Shown here piece by piece: positions 44,897 to 56,425 of a stretch of DNA of 64,000 bases (position 1 is its first letter; each line of letters begins with the position of its first letter). The stretch spans positions 3,606,862-3,670,861 of the forward strand of contig NZ_LFTY01000002.1 in assembly GCF_001078595.1 (NCBI RefSeq). Reading direction: 5' to 3'. A program made the position numbers and the translations under genes. This DNA comes from Candidatus Rhodobacter oscarellae. Its GTDB lineage: Bacteria; Pseudomonadota; Alphaproteobacteria; Rhodobacterales; Rhodobacteraceae. The notes under the pieces were generated by a model. That model ran no database searches. It was not told the DNA's origin and was given only the letters and a program-made list of their open reading frames with translations.

Positions 44897-45634
44897 TCAG
44901 ATCGACATCTTCTTGAAGATCGGTTCCGGGACCGATCGGATCACCGCCATCACAATGCGCCAGATGCCCGCCGTGTAAATCACGTTGCGCCGCTTGCGCA
45001 CCGCCTTGAGAATGTCCGTCACCGCCGCCTCGGGTGTGGTCATGAACGGCATCTTGCCCAGGCCCCAGGTCATCGCCGTGTCCACCGGCCCGGGCTTGAC
45101 CGTCACAACATGCACCCCCTTGCGCCCCATGCGGTTGCGCAGGCCCGACAGGTAGGTCGAGAACCCGGCCTTGGCCGCCCCGTAGACGTAGTTCGCCAGC
45201 CGCCCGCGATCCCCCGCGACCGAGCTTATGCCCACCACGGTGCCCGCGCCGCGCTCTTCCATCAGGGGCGCCAGCATTTGCAGGAACCGCGCGGGCCCGG
45301 TGAAGCTGTCGATCACAGTGCCGTCCACGAGGCTGGGATCGGCGTCAATGTCGGATTGATCCGGCATAGAGCCCACGAACACCGCCGCCGAGATCGTGCC
45401 ATCCGCCTGCGCTGCCCTGTCGATAATGGGCGCAAAGCTTGCGGCGTCGCGTGCGTCAAAGGCGATGGCCTCGGCGATAGGGGCGCCACGCAGCGCGCAG
45501 TCCTGTGCCAACAGCTCTAGTTCGACCATGTCCCGCCCGGCCAGCAGCACGCCATCGCCGCGCCCCGCCAATTCGCGCGCAAAGACCCGCGCCATGGTCG
45601 AGGTGGCGCCCAGGATGATCCATGTTTCGCTCAT
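44897..45634 (-). CDS. DprE2-like short-chain dehydrogenase
   Basis: The 245-aa SDR starts MSETWIILGATSTMARVFARELAGRG with a GATSTMA nucleotide-binding loop. It has the catalytic Ser-Tyr-Lys (GISSVAG, YVYGAAKAGF) and a C-terminal membrane-associating segment (VIYTAGIWRIVMAVIRSVP). Size and neighbours match DprE2, which reduces the 2-keto intermediate made by DprE1 to complete epimerisation of decaprenyl-phospho-ribose to arabinose. The start overlaps the DprE1-like stop by four bases (ATGA). Confidence 0.75.
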   Translation of the reverse strand: MSETWIILGATSTMARVFARELAGRGDGVLLAGRDMVELELLAQDCALRGAPIAEAIAFDARDAASFAPIIDRAAQADGTISAAVFVGSMPDQSDIDADPSLVDGTVIDSFTGPARFLQMLAPLMEERGAGTVVGISSVAGDRGRLANYVYGAAKAGFSTYLSGLRNRMGRKGVHVVTVKPGPVDTAMTWGLGKMPFMTTPEAAVTDILKAVRKRRNVIYTAGIWRIVMAVIRSVPEPIFKKMSI

Positions 45635-46944
45635 GATGCCTCCCTCAGGCCCAACCGGCGCACCAGATCGGTGGCAAAGTCGCCCTCTGGGTCCGCCTTG
45701 GCGATCTGTGCCGCCCAAGCCTGGAATTCTGGATACATTGCGCGCACGCGTTGGCGCGAGGACAGCGAGTCCTTTGCCAAGTAGATGCGCCCGCCCGCCT
45801 CGGCGGTGATATCTTCGAGTTGTTTGATGAGCCGGGCCGCGCCTTCCTTGTTGGGGAAGTCCACGGCCAGCGTGTAGCCCTCCATCGGAAAGCTCATATG
45901 GCCCGCGCGGCCCGCGCCGAGGCGCTTGAGCACCGCAAGCGGTGAGGCGATCCCCATGTCAGAGATCCGCCCCAGCATTTCGCGCAGGGCCTCCGTCTCA
46001 CCCGTCGGCACCACGCATTGGAACTGGTGAAAGCCCCGCTTGCCATAAAGCCGGTTCCAGTCGTGGATGCGGTCGAGGGGAAAGAAGAACTCCTCGATGG
46101 GCTTGACCACGCTGCGGCCCCGCGCGGGCACGCGGCGGTAATAGGCGGCGTTAAACAGCTTCACCACTGGCGAAGAGAGCGCGAAGCTTGGCGCGTCCAT
46201 CGGCACGGATTTTGACGGCTTGGGCGCGGGGATCAGCCCGGCGCCGGTTTCGGCCTCCTCTAGGATGCCGCGCCCTAGGTCGTCCCCCTGGGCCTTAGCG
46301 TCGATCCAGCCGACGCTATAGGTGGCATCGGAGGCCTCAAAGAGCGCCAGGAAGGCGTCCAGATCCTCGGCGCGCCGCTCGGTCACCGTCACGATGTCGC
46401 CTTTGGCGCGGGCAAGCTGCAGGTCGGCGCTGATGATCACCCCGGTCTGCCCCAGCCCGCCCATGGTCGCGCGGAACAGATCCGGATCGCTGTCCGGCGT
46501 GACATATGCGGTGCCCTGGTGGTTCACGAGGGTGAAGCCCGCCACGTGCTGCCCAAAAGTGCCCGCGCCGTGATGGTTCTTGCCGTGCACGTCATTTGCG
46601 ATCGCGCCGCCAACCGTGGCAAAGCCGGTGCCGGGCATCACCGCAGGCAGCCAGCCCTTGGGCGCCATCACGCGCGCGACCTCGCCAATGGTGATACCGG
46701 CCTCGACGCTGAGCACGCCGGTGGTCTCGTCAAAGCCCAGGAAGCGATCCAGCCGCGTCATATCCACGGCCTTGCCGCCCGAATTCAAGCAGGCGTCTCC
46801 ATAGGAGCGACAGTTCCCAATGGCGGGCACCTGTTTCTCGGCAAGCAGCGCCGTCAAGCCGGCGCGCTTCTCGGGGCGCGCAAGCTGCCCCTCGGCCTTC
46901 AGCACCCGGCCCCAGCCGGTGTATTCAGCGTCTTTCCAACGCAT
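45631..46944 (-). CDS. DprE1-like FAD-binding oxidase
   Basis: The 437-aa protein of the VAO/FAD_binding_4 family has GNCRSYGDACLNSGGKAVDM near residue 43, GTGFATVGGAIANDVHGKNHH near 107 (covalent-FAD histidine region) and a C-terminal ALO-type domain with FHQFQCVVP. This matches decaprenylphosphoryl-ribose 2'-oxidase DprE1. Together with the SDR and the frameshifted prenyltransferase it forms a recognisable arabinose-donor pathway. It overlaps the flippase-like gene by 20 bp and the SDR by four. Confidence 0.8.
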   Translation of the reverse strand: MRWKDAEYTGWGRVLKAEGQLARPEKRAGLTALLAEKQVPAIGNCRSYGDACLNSGGKAVDMTRLDRFLGFDETTGVLSVEAGITIGEVARVMAPKGWLPAVMPGTGFATVGGAIANDVHGKNHHGAGTFGQHVAGFTLVNHQGTAYVTPDSDPDLFRATMGGLGQTGVIISADLQLARAKGDIVTVTERRAEDLDAFLALFEASDATYSVGWIDAKAQGDDLGRGILEEAETGAGLIPAPKPSKSVPMDAPSFALSSPVVKLFNAAYYRRVPARGRSVVKPIEEFFFPLDRIHDWNRLYGKRGFHQFQCVVPTGETEALREMLGRISDMGIASPLAVLKRLGAGRAGHMSFPMEGYTLAVDFPNKEGAARLIKQLEDITAEAGGRIYLAKDSLSSRQRVRAMYPEFQAWAAQIAKADPEGDFATDLVRRLGLREAS

Positions 46945-47941
46945 GTGCCCCTCGTGTCGATTGCCGCTCGGCCAGCGGGAAGACCAATAGGCCGATCCCG
47001 ATTGCGAACCAAAGCGTGGTCAGTCTTATGATCAAGGTGGCGGGCAGCGACATCTCTAGCGGCACGCCCTCCAGCAGTAGCAGCCCGATCATTGCGCCCT
47101 CGGCCCCGCCGACGCCGCCGGGCGCGCCGGTCATGCCGCCCGCGAGCGTTGCAAAGACAAAGATCGCAACCGCGGCCCAGAGCCCGATCTCGGCCCCCAT
47201 CCAGGTCAAAAGCGCGTAGAAGGCGACGCCCTCCGCCAGCCAGCCGATGAGGCCCAGCACGGCGGCGATGGACAGGACCCAAGGGTGCGTGAAGGCCTGC
47301 AGCGAGGCGGACGCCCGCCGGACCTTGGCAAAAAGCCGACCCCAGCGTCCGATCAGGCGGTACATCCCGGTGGCGAGGCCCGAAAGCAGGGCCGGGCGCG
47401 TCGCGACAAAGGCCGCAATCAACGCGATCAACACAACCGGGACAGCGCCCGCGATGCCCGCCGCTGACAGCACAATTGCAAGCGCCAGGATCAGCGCCAT
47501 GGCGATTAGGTCCGATGCGCGGTCGATCAAGACCAGCGGAGCGGTTCTTTCAAAGCTCCACCCTGTCTCGCGCGCGATCCACCGCATGCGCACCAACTCG
47601 CCCACGCGGCCCGGCGTGACGCTCATCGCAAACCCGCCAATAAAGTGCCGCAGGTTCGCGGCCAGGGTAAGATCCAGCCCGAGCCGCCGGGCAAACAGGT
47701 GCCAGCGCAGGCCGCGGAAGAGGTAGTTCACAACGCTTAGGCCCAGCAGGGCCAGAACCTGCCAAAGCGTTAGCTTTCGGAACTGTTGCAGGGTCTCCTC
47801 CCAGCCCGTGGCCACGGCGAGACCAATTATCCCAATGATTACAAAGCCAAACAGGCCGCCAAGCAGCAGAACATCCCGGCTGCGCCCGGCGCCATCCGAC
47901 GACCTTTGCGTGCCGCGAGGTGGTGTGTTCGTGATGCTCAT
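46925..47941 (-). CDS. Flippase-like membrane protein (UPF0104/LPG synthase TM family)
   Basis: The 338-aa protein has about eight hydrophobic segments, with GLRWHLFARRLGLDLTLAANLRHFIGGFAMSVTPGRVGELVRM and LIDRASDLIAMALILALAI typical of the lysylphosphatidylglycerol-synthase transmembrane family, and a GMTGAPGGVGGAEG motif near 265. Proteins of this family often move lipid-linked intermediates across the membrane. Its overlap with the DprE1-like gene suggests it could handle the polyprenyl-phospho-sugar. I choose the ATG at 47941, seven bases after GGA; one at 47947 is the alternative. Confidence 0.7.
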   Translation of the reverse strand: MSITNTPPRGTQRSSDGAGRSRDVLLLGGLFGFVIIGIIGLAVATGWEETLQQFRKLTLWQVLALLGLSVVNYLFRGLRWHLFARRLGLDLTLAANLRHFIGGFAMSVTPGRVGELVRMRWIARETGWSFERTAPLVLIDRASDLIAMALILALAIVLSAAGIAGAVPVVLIALIAAFVATRPALLSGLATGMYRLIGRWGRLFAKVRRASASLQAFTHPWVLSIAAVLGLIGWLAEGVAFYALLTWMGAEIGLWAAVAIFVFATLAGGMTGAPGGVGGAEGAMIGLLLLEGVPLEMSLPATLIIRLTTLWFAIGIGLLVFPLAERQSTRGAHALERR

Positions 47942-48228
47942 AGCCATTTCCAGCGTTGGTGTAGAGACAAACTACGGCAGAATTGTGGAGTTGTTTCGAG
48001 TTTGGCAACGAAAACGCGGGCGAGAATCCCTGCTCGAACCGAATGGCCGAGAGCGGTGGATTTGTTAAGTGGTGTGACTCTTGTGTGCGTATTTGCACGT
48101 TTCGCACAGATATCTCACGCACCCGTGCGTTGATGTTACACGACCCCGTCCCCACTTCAATGCCATGGAAGGCGACACCGCCTGACAAACTGAAACCTAA
48201 ACTAAACCAAACCAAATGGAGACTTAAA

Positions 48229-48477
48229 ATGAAAACCCTTGTTATCACCTCGATCCTGGCCCTTGGCGTTGCCGGTTCCGCATTTGCCGCTGACACCTCT
48301 GGCCTGACGCTTGCCCAGCAGACCGAAGTCATGCTGAAGGCCAGCGAAGACAGCGCCAACGATCGCAAAACCTACTTCGGCAACGAGCGCATCAACTTCT
48401 CGTCCAAGGACATCCACAACGAGCGCGCCGCCGAGATCTTTGCGCTTCTGGCCGCTGAGAGCAAAGAGAACGAGTAA
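48229..48477 (+). CDS. Small secreted protein with C-terminal LAAESKENE motif
   Basis: The 82-aa product begins MKTLVITSILALGVAGSAFA, a Sec signal peptide, and ADTSGLTLAQQTEVML continues the mature part. The last 20 residues (IHNERAAEIFALLAAESKENE) closely resemble the end of the next small protein. No known family was recognised. The ATG follows GGAGACTTAAA. It is the first gene of a two-gene unit, divergent from the flippase-like gene, with a terminator after the second gene. Confidence 0.8.
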   Translation: MKTLVITSILALGVAGSAFAADTSGLTLAQQTEVMLKASEDSANDRKTYFGNERINFSSKDIHNERAAEIFALLAAESKENE

Positions 48478-48521
48478 GCCGCGCGCTTGCTTAACCAAAA
48501 CTTAGAGAAAGGAAAGAAACC

Positions 48522-48668
48522 ATGAAAACCACCGTATTTGCAGCCCTCGTGGCGTTGATCGCCGCTCCGACCGTCGCTTCGGCCATGAACGCCGACCAGC
48601 AGGTCCACAACGACAAGGCCCGCGCGATCTTCCTGCAGCTGGCCGCAGAGAGCAAAGAGGACGAGTAA
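48522..48668 (+). CDS. Very small secreted protein, paralogous C-terminus
   Basis: The 48-aa frame MKTTVFAALVALIAAPTVASAMNADQQVHNDKARAIFLQLAAESKEDE has a signal peptide of about 21 residues, leaving a mature peptide of only ~27 residues. This aligns with the end of the preceding protein (HN-[ED]-[RK]-A-x-x-IF-x-x-LAAESKE-[ND]-E). AGAAAGGAAAG precedes the ATG. It is 44 bp downstream of its partner and followed by a strong terminator. The conserved end, not the rest, seems to be the functional part. Confidence 0.78.
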   Translation: MKTTVFAALVALIAAPTVASAMNADQQVHNDKARAIFLQLAAESKEDE

Positions 48669-48693
48669 ACCTCGCCACCACTCACGACCAAAC

Positions 48694-48718
48694 CGGGGGC
48701 CCCAATCGTGGGCCCCCG
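48694..48718 (+). terminator. Terminator after the small secreted proteins
   Basis: CGGGGGCCC (48694-48702) and GGGCCCCCG (48710-48718) form a 9-bp GC stem followed by AAAATATTT. It lies 25 bp after the second small gene and faces the convergent topA end. Confidence 0.75.
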
Positions 48719-48745
48719 AAAATATTTGGGCAATGGAGATCCGGC

Positions 48746-51286
<2,541 letters not shown>

Positions 51287-51446
51287 GAACGTCCTTTCAG
51301 ATCGGGCTTACTGCTCTTAGCGGCGCAAAATGTGGGGCCGCTTTGTTATTTGTCAATGCACCGTTTTCGGCCCAGGCGACAACCCCCAACCGAACGGGGT
51401 GGAGAATGTGTGCCTACCTCATTGTTGCGATGCCGTTCCGAGGTTT

Positions 51447-52595
51447 CTACGCCAAGGCCAGCATCCCGCCCGCCTGCCGGCGGATCTTGCCTTCGAGTTC
51501 CAGGGTCACCAATTGCGGCGCCACGGTCTGGGCGGGGGCATTGATATCGCGGATCAATTGGTCCTCTGCGATTGGGGTCGGCCCGAGACGGCTGAGTATC
51601 TCATTATGAAGGGCGTTGGCCTCCTTAAGCGAGACCGCTTCGCGCGGTGGTTCTGGCGGCGGCGCGGGTTCTGGGCTGGGTTGCGCGACCGGTAGGCCAG
51701 TAGGGCTGTGCAGCGCCTCGATCACGTCCTGCGCGTTGCGCACCAGCGTCGCGCCGTCCCGGATCAGCATGTTGCAGCCCGCGGCGCGCGCGTCGAACGG
51801 ATGGCCGGGCACGACCAGAACCTCTCGGCCCTGGTCCAGCGCGTTGCGGGCGGTGATAAGGCTGCCGGATTTCGCCGCCGCCTCCACGACCACCACGCCG
51901 CGCGACAGGCCAGAGACGATGCGGTTCCGCGTGGGGAAGTGCCGCGCCATCGGCGCCATGCCCATCGGTTGCTCGGATAGGCGCAGGCCCTTCTCGGCGA
52001 TCTCCTGCGCCAGAACGGCGTTCTCTGCCGGGTAGACCACGTCGACGCCGCCGGCGAGCACGGCGATGGTCCCGGATTCCAGCGCGGACATATGCGCCGA
52101 GGTGTCGATGCCGCGGGCCAGCCCCGACACGATGACGTGACCCTCACGTCCCAGCCCCTCGGCCAATGCGCGGGCCATGCGCGTGCCCAGGCTGGAGGCG
52201 TTGCGCGCGCCGACAAGGGCGATCATCGGTTTTTGCAGCAGTGCGACGTCGCCCATAGCCCATAGGATGGGCGGCGCGTCCGGCAGATCCAACAAAGCGG
52301 CGGGGTAGTGTTCGGAGCCATAGGCGATTGGCCTGGCCCCGGCGATCCGCCCCGCCTTAAGTTCCTCGGTGGCGACGGTTTCCGGGCAGCAGGTGTAGTC
52401 CTTGACGCCCGCGGCCTTGGCGACCTCTGGCAGGGAGGCAAGCGCGGTGGCCGCGCTGCCATGCTCTGCCAACAATCTGTGGAAGGTCGTCGCGCCGACA
52501 CGCCGCGAGCGCAAGAGGCGGAACCAGGTGACCCAATCTTCCTCGCTTCGGGGTGGGGTGAGGGGGTGGGGTGAAGGGAGTAAAACCTTGGCCAT
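51447..52595 (-). CDS. dprA: DNA-processing protein DprA
   Basis: The 382-aa protein has the Rossmann-like DprA core (IALVGARNASSLGTRMARALAEGLGREGHVIVSGLARGIDTSAHMSALESG, residues ~125-175; AVLAGGVDVVYPAEN). It also has an N-terminal SAM-like helical region and a C-terminal winged helix (LSRLGPTPIAEDQLIRDINAPAQTV). DprA protects incoming single-stranded DNA and loads RecA during transformation. I chose the ATG at 52595 (MAKVLLPSPHP), since the upstream open frame looks non-coding. It lies between tldD and topA on the same strand. Confidence 0.92.
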   Translation of the reverse strand: MAKVLLPSPHPLTPPRSEEDWVTWFRLLRSRRVGATTFHRLLAEHGSAATALASLPEVAKAAGVKDYTCCPETVATEELKAGRIAGARPIAYGSEHYPAALLDLPDAPPILWAMGDVALLQKPMIALVGARNASSLGTRMARALAEGLGREGHVIVSGLARGIDTSAHMSALESGTIAVLAGGVDVVYPAENAVLAQEIAEKGLRLSEQPMGMAPMARHFPTRNRIVSGLSRGVVVVEAAAKSGSLITARNALDQGREVLVVPGHPFDARAAGCNMLIRDGATLVRNAQDVIEALHSPTGLPVAQPSPEPAPPPEPPREAVSLKEANALHNEILSRLGPTPIAEDQLIRDINAPAQTVAPQLVTLELEGKIRRQAGGMLALA

Positions 52596-52670
52596 CCTGG
52601 TACCGCCAACTTGCAAGCTGAGATTGCGCCTGAAAAGGTTAACGGCAGATGAACATCCCCGAAATCTTGA

Positions 52671-52711
52671 GAGAAAATTGTAACGCAATGAAATTGCATG
52701 ACAAAATTCTC
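52671..52711. promoter_or_regulatory. Long interrupted dyad upstream of dprA
   Basis: A 41-bp near-symmetric site reads GAGAA..TTGT-AAC-GCAAT-GAA-ATTGC-ATG-ACAA..TTCTC, with three nested pairs of complementary arms. It lies 76 bp upstream of the dprA start. A separate CTTGCAAG octamer, the core of the palindromes at 1354-1496, lies at 52610-52617, 15 bp from the dprA start. Confidence 0.45.
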
Positions 52712-52767
52712 GAACCGTCATCTCCTTTGGCGTGTGGGCACCCCGAGCGCCCGAGAATCGGGTGGGT

Positions 52768-54189
52768 TTAGGCCGCCGAGCCGCCCACCGTGAGCCCGCC
52801 CATCAGCAGAGTCGGCTGCCCGACGCCAACCGGGACCCACTGGCCCTGCTTGCCGCAATTCCCGATCCCGGGGTCCAGCGCCATGTCGTTGCCGATGGCC
52901 TTTATCTGGCGCATCGCGGCGGGCCCGTCCCCGATCAACGTGGCGCCCTTCACCGGCGCGCCGATCTTGCCGTTTTGCACGCGGTAGGCCTCGGTGCAGC
53001 TGAACACGAACTTGCCGTTGGTGATGTCGACCTGCCCGCCGCCAAAGCCCACGGCGTAGATCCCGTCCTTCAGCTCGGCCACGATATCCGCAGGATCCGC
53101 CTGGCCGCCCAGCATATAGGTGTTCGTCATCCGCGGCATCGGGATATGGGCGTGGCTCTGCCGCCGCCCGTTGCCCGTGGGCCGCACGCCCATCAGGCGC
53201 GCGTTCTGGCGGTCCTGCATGTAGCCCACAAGGATGCCGTCCTCGATCAGCACGTTCTTGCCCGAGGGCGTGCCCTCGTCGTCCACCGAGATCGAGCCGC
53301 GCCGATCCGGGATCGTGCCGTCATCCAGCACGGTGACGCCCTTTGATGCCACGCGCTGGCCCATCAGCTCGGCAAAGGCAGAGGTCTTCTTGCGGTTAAA
53401 GTCGCCCTCGAGCCCGTGGCCAACGGCCTCGTGCAGCAGGATGCCGGGCCAGCCGGCGCCCAGGGCCACGTCCATCTCGCCGGCGGGGGCGGGGACGGCC
53501 TCAAGGTTCACCAGAGCGATTCGCAGGGCCTCGCGGGCGGCGCGCTGCCAGTGGTCGCGCGCGATCAGCCCGTCGAGCCCGATTCGCCCGCCGCCGCCCA
53601 TCGAGCCGGTCTCGCGCCGGCCGTTCTCCTCGACGATGACCGCGACATTAAGCCGGGTCATGGGGCGGACGTCGCGCACCAGCGTGCCCTCGGGGCGCAG
53701 AATCTCGACCTCTTGGATGGACGCGGCCAGTGTGGCGGATACCTGAACCACGCGTGCATCCAGGCCGCGCGCGAAGGCGTCGATTTCGCGCAATGTGTCG
53801 ATCTTCACTGGAAAAGCAGCGCCTTCCATCGGGTTCTCATCGGTGTAGAGCCGCTGGTTCGTGGCCATGGGGGCGTCGGCCAGGCTGCCGCCGCCATCGC
53901 CCACGGCAAGCCGGGCGGTCTGGACCGCGCGGCGCAAGGCCGCCTCACTGATCTCGGTGGAATGGGCGTATCCGGCGGTCTCACCGCGCACGGCGCGCAG
54001 GCCGAATCCCTCCGACGCATCATAGCTGGCGGTGCGCACGCGCCCATCGTCGAACGAGATCACCTCGGAGCGGCGGCGCTCTAAGAACAGTTCGCCATCG
54101 TCGGCGCCTGCGACCGCTGCGCGCAGCTGCGCAAGCGCCTGATCCTGGTCCAGAGCCGTCTCAAAAGGGCGAAAAGGGGCGTCGGGCAT
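52768..54189 (-). CDS. tldD: Metalloprotease TldD
   Basis: The 473-aa protein has the PmbA/TldD fold with the zinc motif HEAVGHGLEGD (HExxxH) near residue 255. Other family segments are DGRVRTASYDASEGFGLRAVRGETAGYA near 50 and GQVDITNGKFVFSCTEAYRVQNGKIG near 400. TldD pairs with TldE/PmbA to trim peptides such as microcins and modified natural products. TldE is not in the window. It is divergent from coxB (171-bp gap). Confidence 0.94.
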   Translation of the reverse strand: MPDAPFRPFETALDQDQALAQLRAAVAGADDGELFLERRRSEVISFDDGRVRTASYDASEGFGLRAVRGETAGYAHSTEISEAALRRAVQTARLAVGDGGGSLADAPMATNQRLYTDENPMEGAAFPVKIDTLREIDAFARGLDARVVQVSATLAASIQEVEILRPEGTLVRDVRPMTRLNVAVIVEENGRRETGSMGGGGRIGLDGLIARDHWQRAAREALRIALVNLEAVPAPAGEMDVALGAGWPGILLHEAVGHGLEGDFNRKKTSAFAELMGQRVASKGVTVLDDGTIPDRRGSISVDDEGTPSGKNVLIEDGILVGYMQDRQNARLMGVRPTGNGRRQSHAHIPMPRMTNTYMLGGQADPADIVAELKDGIYAVGFGGGQVDITNGKFVFSCTEAYRVQNGKIGAPVKGATLIGDGPAAMRQIKAIGNDMALDPGIGNCGKQGQWVPVGVGQPTLLMGGLTVGGSAA

Positions 54190-54360
54190 GGGTTTAGGAC
54201 CTTTCGGGCGGGTATGAGCGGCCTAATGCCGCAATGGAATTGCTTGAGGCGTGCATCACAATATGGTTTCTGACGCCCAAGCTGACAACGGGATTCCGCG
54301 TATCGCGTAACTACCCGTAAACGCGGCGGTGCTAACCGCTTGGCCAAACAGGAAGTGGAC

Positions 54361-55239
54361 ATGCGTTTGAAGACCTTCATCACCGGCCTCTGGGCCAGCC
54401 TCGTCACCAGCCTCTTCGGCGCCGCTGCGCTTGCGCAGGACGGCATTGAGGGGCTTGAGTCCATCGGCAAGCCAAACCCGGACAAGATCGGCTTTCAGCC
54501 GGCCGCGACCGAGTTGATGCGCGACATCGTGTGGCTCGATAACATGCTGCTGATCATCATCACGGCGATCACGCTGTTCGTGACGGCGCTCTTGGGCATC
54601 GTGATTTTCCGCTACAACCGGCGCGTCAACCCAACGCCCGCGACCTTCACCCACCACTCGACCATCGAGGTTGTGTGGACCATCGTCCCGATCATCATTC
54701 TGGTCTTCATCGGGGCGTTCTCGCTGCCCGTGCTGTTCAAGCAGCAGGAGATTCCAGAGGGCGACATCGTGATCAAGGCCACCGGGTACCAGTGGTACTG
54801 GGGCTACGAATACGTGGACGAGGGGCTTGAGTTCGAGGCCTTTATGCTGGGCAGCAAAGAGGCCGTCGTGAACGCGGGCTATGCCGAGGACGAGTTCCTG
54901 CTGGCCACCGACAACGCCATCATTGTGCCGACCGGCAAGACCATCGTGATCCAGGTGACCGGCGCCGACGTGATCCACTCCTGGACGATCCCGGCCTTCG
55001 GGGTGAAGCAGGACGCCGTTCCTGGTCGCCTGGCCGAGCTGTGGTTCAATGTCGACGAGGGCATGGAAGGCATCTACTTTGGCCAGTGCTCCGAGCTTTG
55101 CGGCAAGGACCACGCTTACATGCCGATCACGCTGAAGGCGGTGACGCAGGAGCAGTATGAGGCCTGGCTGGCCGGTCCGGCGCAAGAATTTGCGATTGAC
55201 CAGCGCCCGCGCGCGGTCGACGTGGCAGCGGCTGAGTAA
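54361..55239 (+). CDS. coxB: Cytochrome c oxidase subunit II
   Basis: The 292-aa protein has a signal peptide ([26 protein letters not shown]), two membrane helices (~residues 60-80 and 100-125) and a periplasmic cupredoxin domain. The CuA site is complete: HSW upstream and [12 protein letters not shown] (C-x3-C-x3-H-x2-M) near 240. It accepts electrons from cytochrome c in an aa3-type oxidase. It is first in the cluster with ctaB, ctaG and coxC; coxA is not present. The ATG at 54361 is used because it starts the signal peptide. Confidence 0.96.
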   Translation: MRLKTFITGLWASLVTSLFGAAALAQDGIEGLESIGKPNPDKIGFQPAATELMRDIVWLDNMLLIIITAITLFVTALLGIVIFRYNRRVNPTPATFTHHSTIEVVWTIVPIIILVFIGAFSLPVLFKQQEIPEGDIVIKATGYQWYWGYEYVDEGLEFEAFMLGSKEAVVNAGYAEDEFLLATDNAIIVPTGKTIVIQVTGADVIHSWTIPAFGVKQDAVPGRLAELWFNVDEGMEGIYFGQCSELCGKDHAYMPITLKAVTQEQYEAWLAGPAQEFAIDQRPRAVDVAAAE

Positions 55240-55295
55240 AACTTGGGTGGCCGCCCTGCGGGCGGCGATCCTCCTGGTGTGATCTTGGGAAGAAC

Positions 55296-56234
55296 ATGAG
55301 CGACGCAACACTCAACACGCAAGCGGCAGAGGGCGAGGCCGGGTTCGGCGATTACTTCGCCCTCTTGAAGCCGCGCGTGATGTCGCTGGTGATCTTCACC
55401 GCGTTGGTGGGGCTGCTGGTGGCGCCGGTAGCGGTGCATCCGGTCGTCGGGCTGGCGTCGATCCTGTTCATCGCCATCGGGGCAGGGGCCTCGGGCGCCC
55501 TGAACATGTGGTGGGACGCCGATATCGACGCGATCATGCAGCGCACGCAGTCGCGGCCCGTGCCCTCGGGGCGCGTCGGCGCGCAAGAGGCTTTGGCCGT
55601 GGGCCTGGCCCTGTCGGGCCTGGCCGTCGTGATGCTGGGCCTGGCGGCGAACCTGCTGTCGGCGGGCTTGCTGGCCTTCACGATCTTCTTCTACGCGGTC
55701 GTCTACACCATGTGGCTCAAGCGCTGGACGCCGCAGAACATCGTGATCGGCGGCGCGGCGGGGGCGTTCCCCCCGATGATCGGCTGGGCGGTTGCGACCG
55801 GCGGTGTATCGGTCGAATCGGTGCTGATGTTCCTGCTGATCTTCATCTGGACGCCGCCGCACTTCTGGGCGCTGGCGCTGTTTATGAAGTCCGACTACCA
55901 CGAGGCGAAGGTGCCGATGCTGACGGTCACCCATGGCCGCAAGTCCACGCGCACCCACATCCTTGCCTATACCGTTTTGCTTGTGCCCGTGGCGCTGGGG
56001 CTTGGGCTGACCAGCGTCGGTGGCCCCGTCTACTTGGCCGCGGCGGTGCTGATGAACGCGTGGTTCCTAAAGGGCGCATTCGACATCTGGCGCCGCCCGG
56101 AGGCCGCGGCAGAGGCGGACGGCTACGCGGTCGAGAAATCGGTGTTCAAGTTCTCGCTGCTTTATCTCTTCCTGCATTTCGGCGCGCTCTTGGTCGAGGC
56201 CACACTGCGCAGCTTTGGGATGGGAGGCTGGTGA
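55296..56234 (+). CDS. ctaB: Protohaem IX farnesyltransferase
   Basis: The 312-aa polytopic UbiA-family enzyme has NMWWDADIDAIMQRTQSRPVPSG near residue 68 (first DxxxD) and a second aspartate motif near YHEAKVPMLTVTHG around 205. It converts haem b to haem o, the first step to haem a for the oxidase. It ends in the TGATG overlap with the next small gene. Confidence 0.95.
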   Translation: MSDATLNTQAAEGEAGFGDYFALLKPRVMSLVIFTALVGLLVAPVAVHPVVGLASILFIAIGAGASGALNMWWDADIDAIMQRTQSRPVPSGRVGAQEALAVGLALSGLAVVMLGLAANLLSAGLLAFTIFFYAVVYTMWLKRWTPQNIVIGGAAGAFPPMIGWAVATGGVSVESVLMFLLIFIWTPPHFWALALFMKSDYHEAKVPMLTVTHGRKSTRTHILAYTVLLVPVALGLGLTSVGGPVYLAAAVLMNAWFLKGAFDIWRRPEAAAEADGYAVEKSVFKFSLLYLFLHFGALLVEATLRSFGMGGW

Positions 56235-56425
56235 TGGCGATCCGGGCTGAGCACGAGATCCACGGGCGCCGCAAGTCGCGCAATGTCGGTGTTGGGCTGG
56301 CGCTGCTGGGCTTTGTGGCGCTGATGTTCGCGCTGTCGGTGGTCAAGATCACGTCCCTTGGCGGCGCGATCGAGGGGTTCGACCATGTCGCGCGCCCGGC
56401 CCTGGCGGTGGAGGCGAGCGAGTGA
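56234..56425 (+). CDS. Small cytochrome oxidase-associated membrane protein
   Basis: The 63-aa protein MAIRAEHEIHGRRKSRNVGVGLALLGFVALMFALSVVKITSL... has one membrane helix after a charged, cytoplasmic N-terminus. A gene of this size between ctaB and ctaG is a regular feature of alphaproteobacterial cox clusters (CoxF-type). Its ATG overlaps the ctaB stop, and its stop overlaps the ctaG GTG, so all three are translated together. Its exact function in oxidase assembly is not clear. Confidence 0.8.
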   Translation: MAIRAEHEIHGRRKSRNVGVGLALLGFVALMFALSVVKITSLGGAIEGFDHVARPALAVEASE

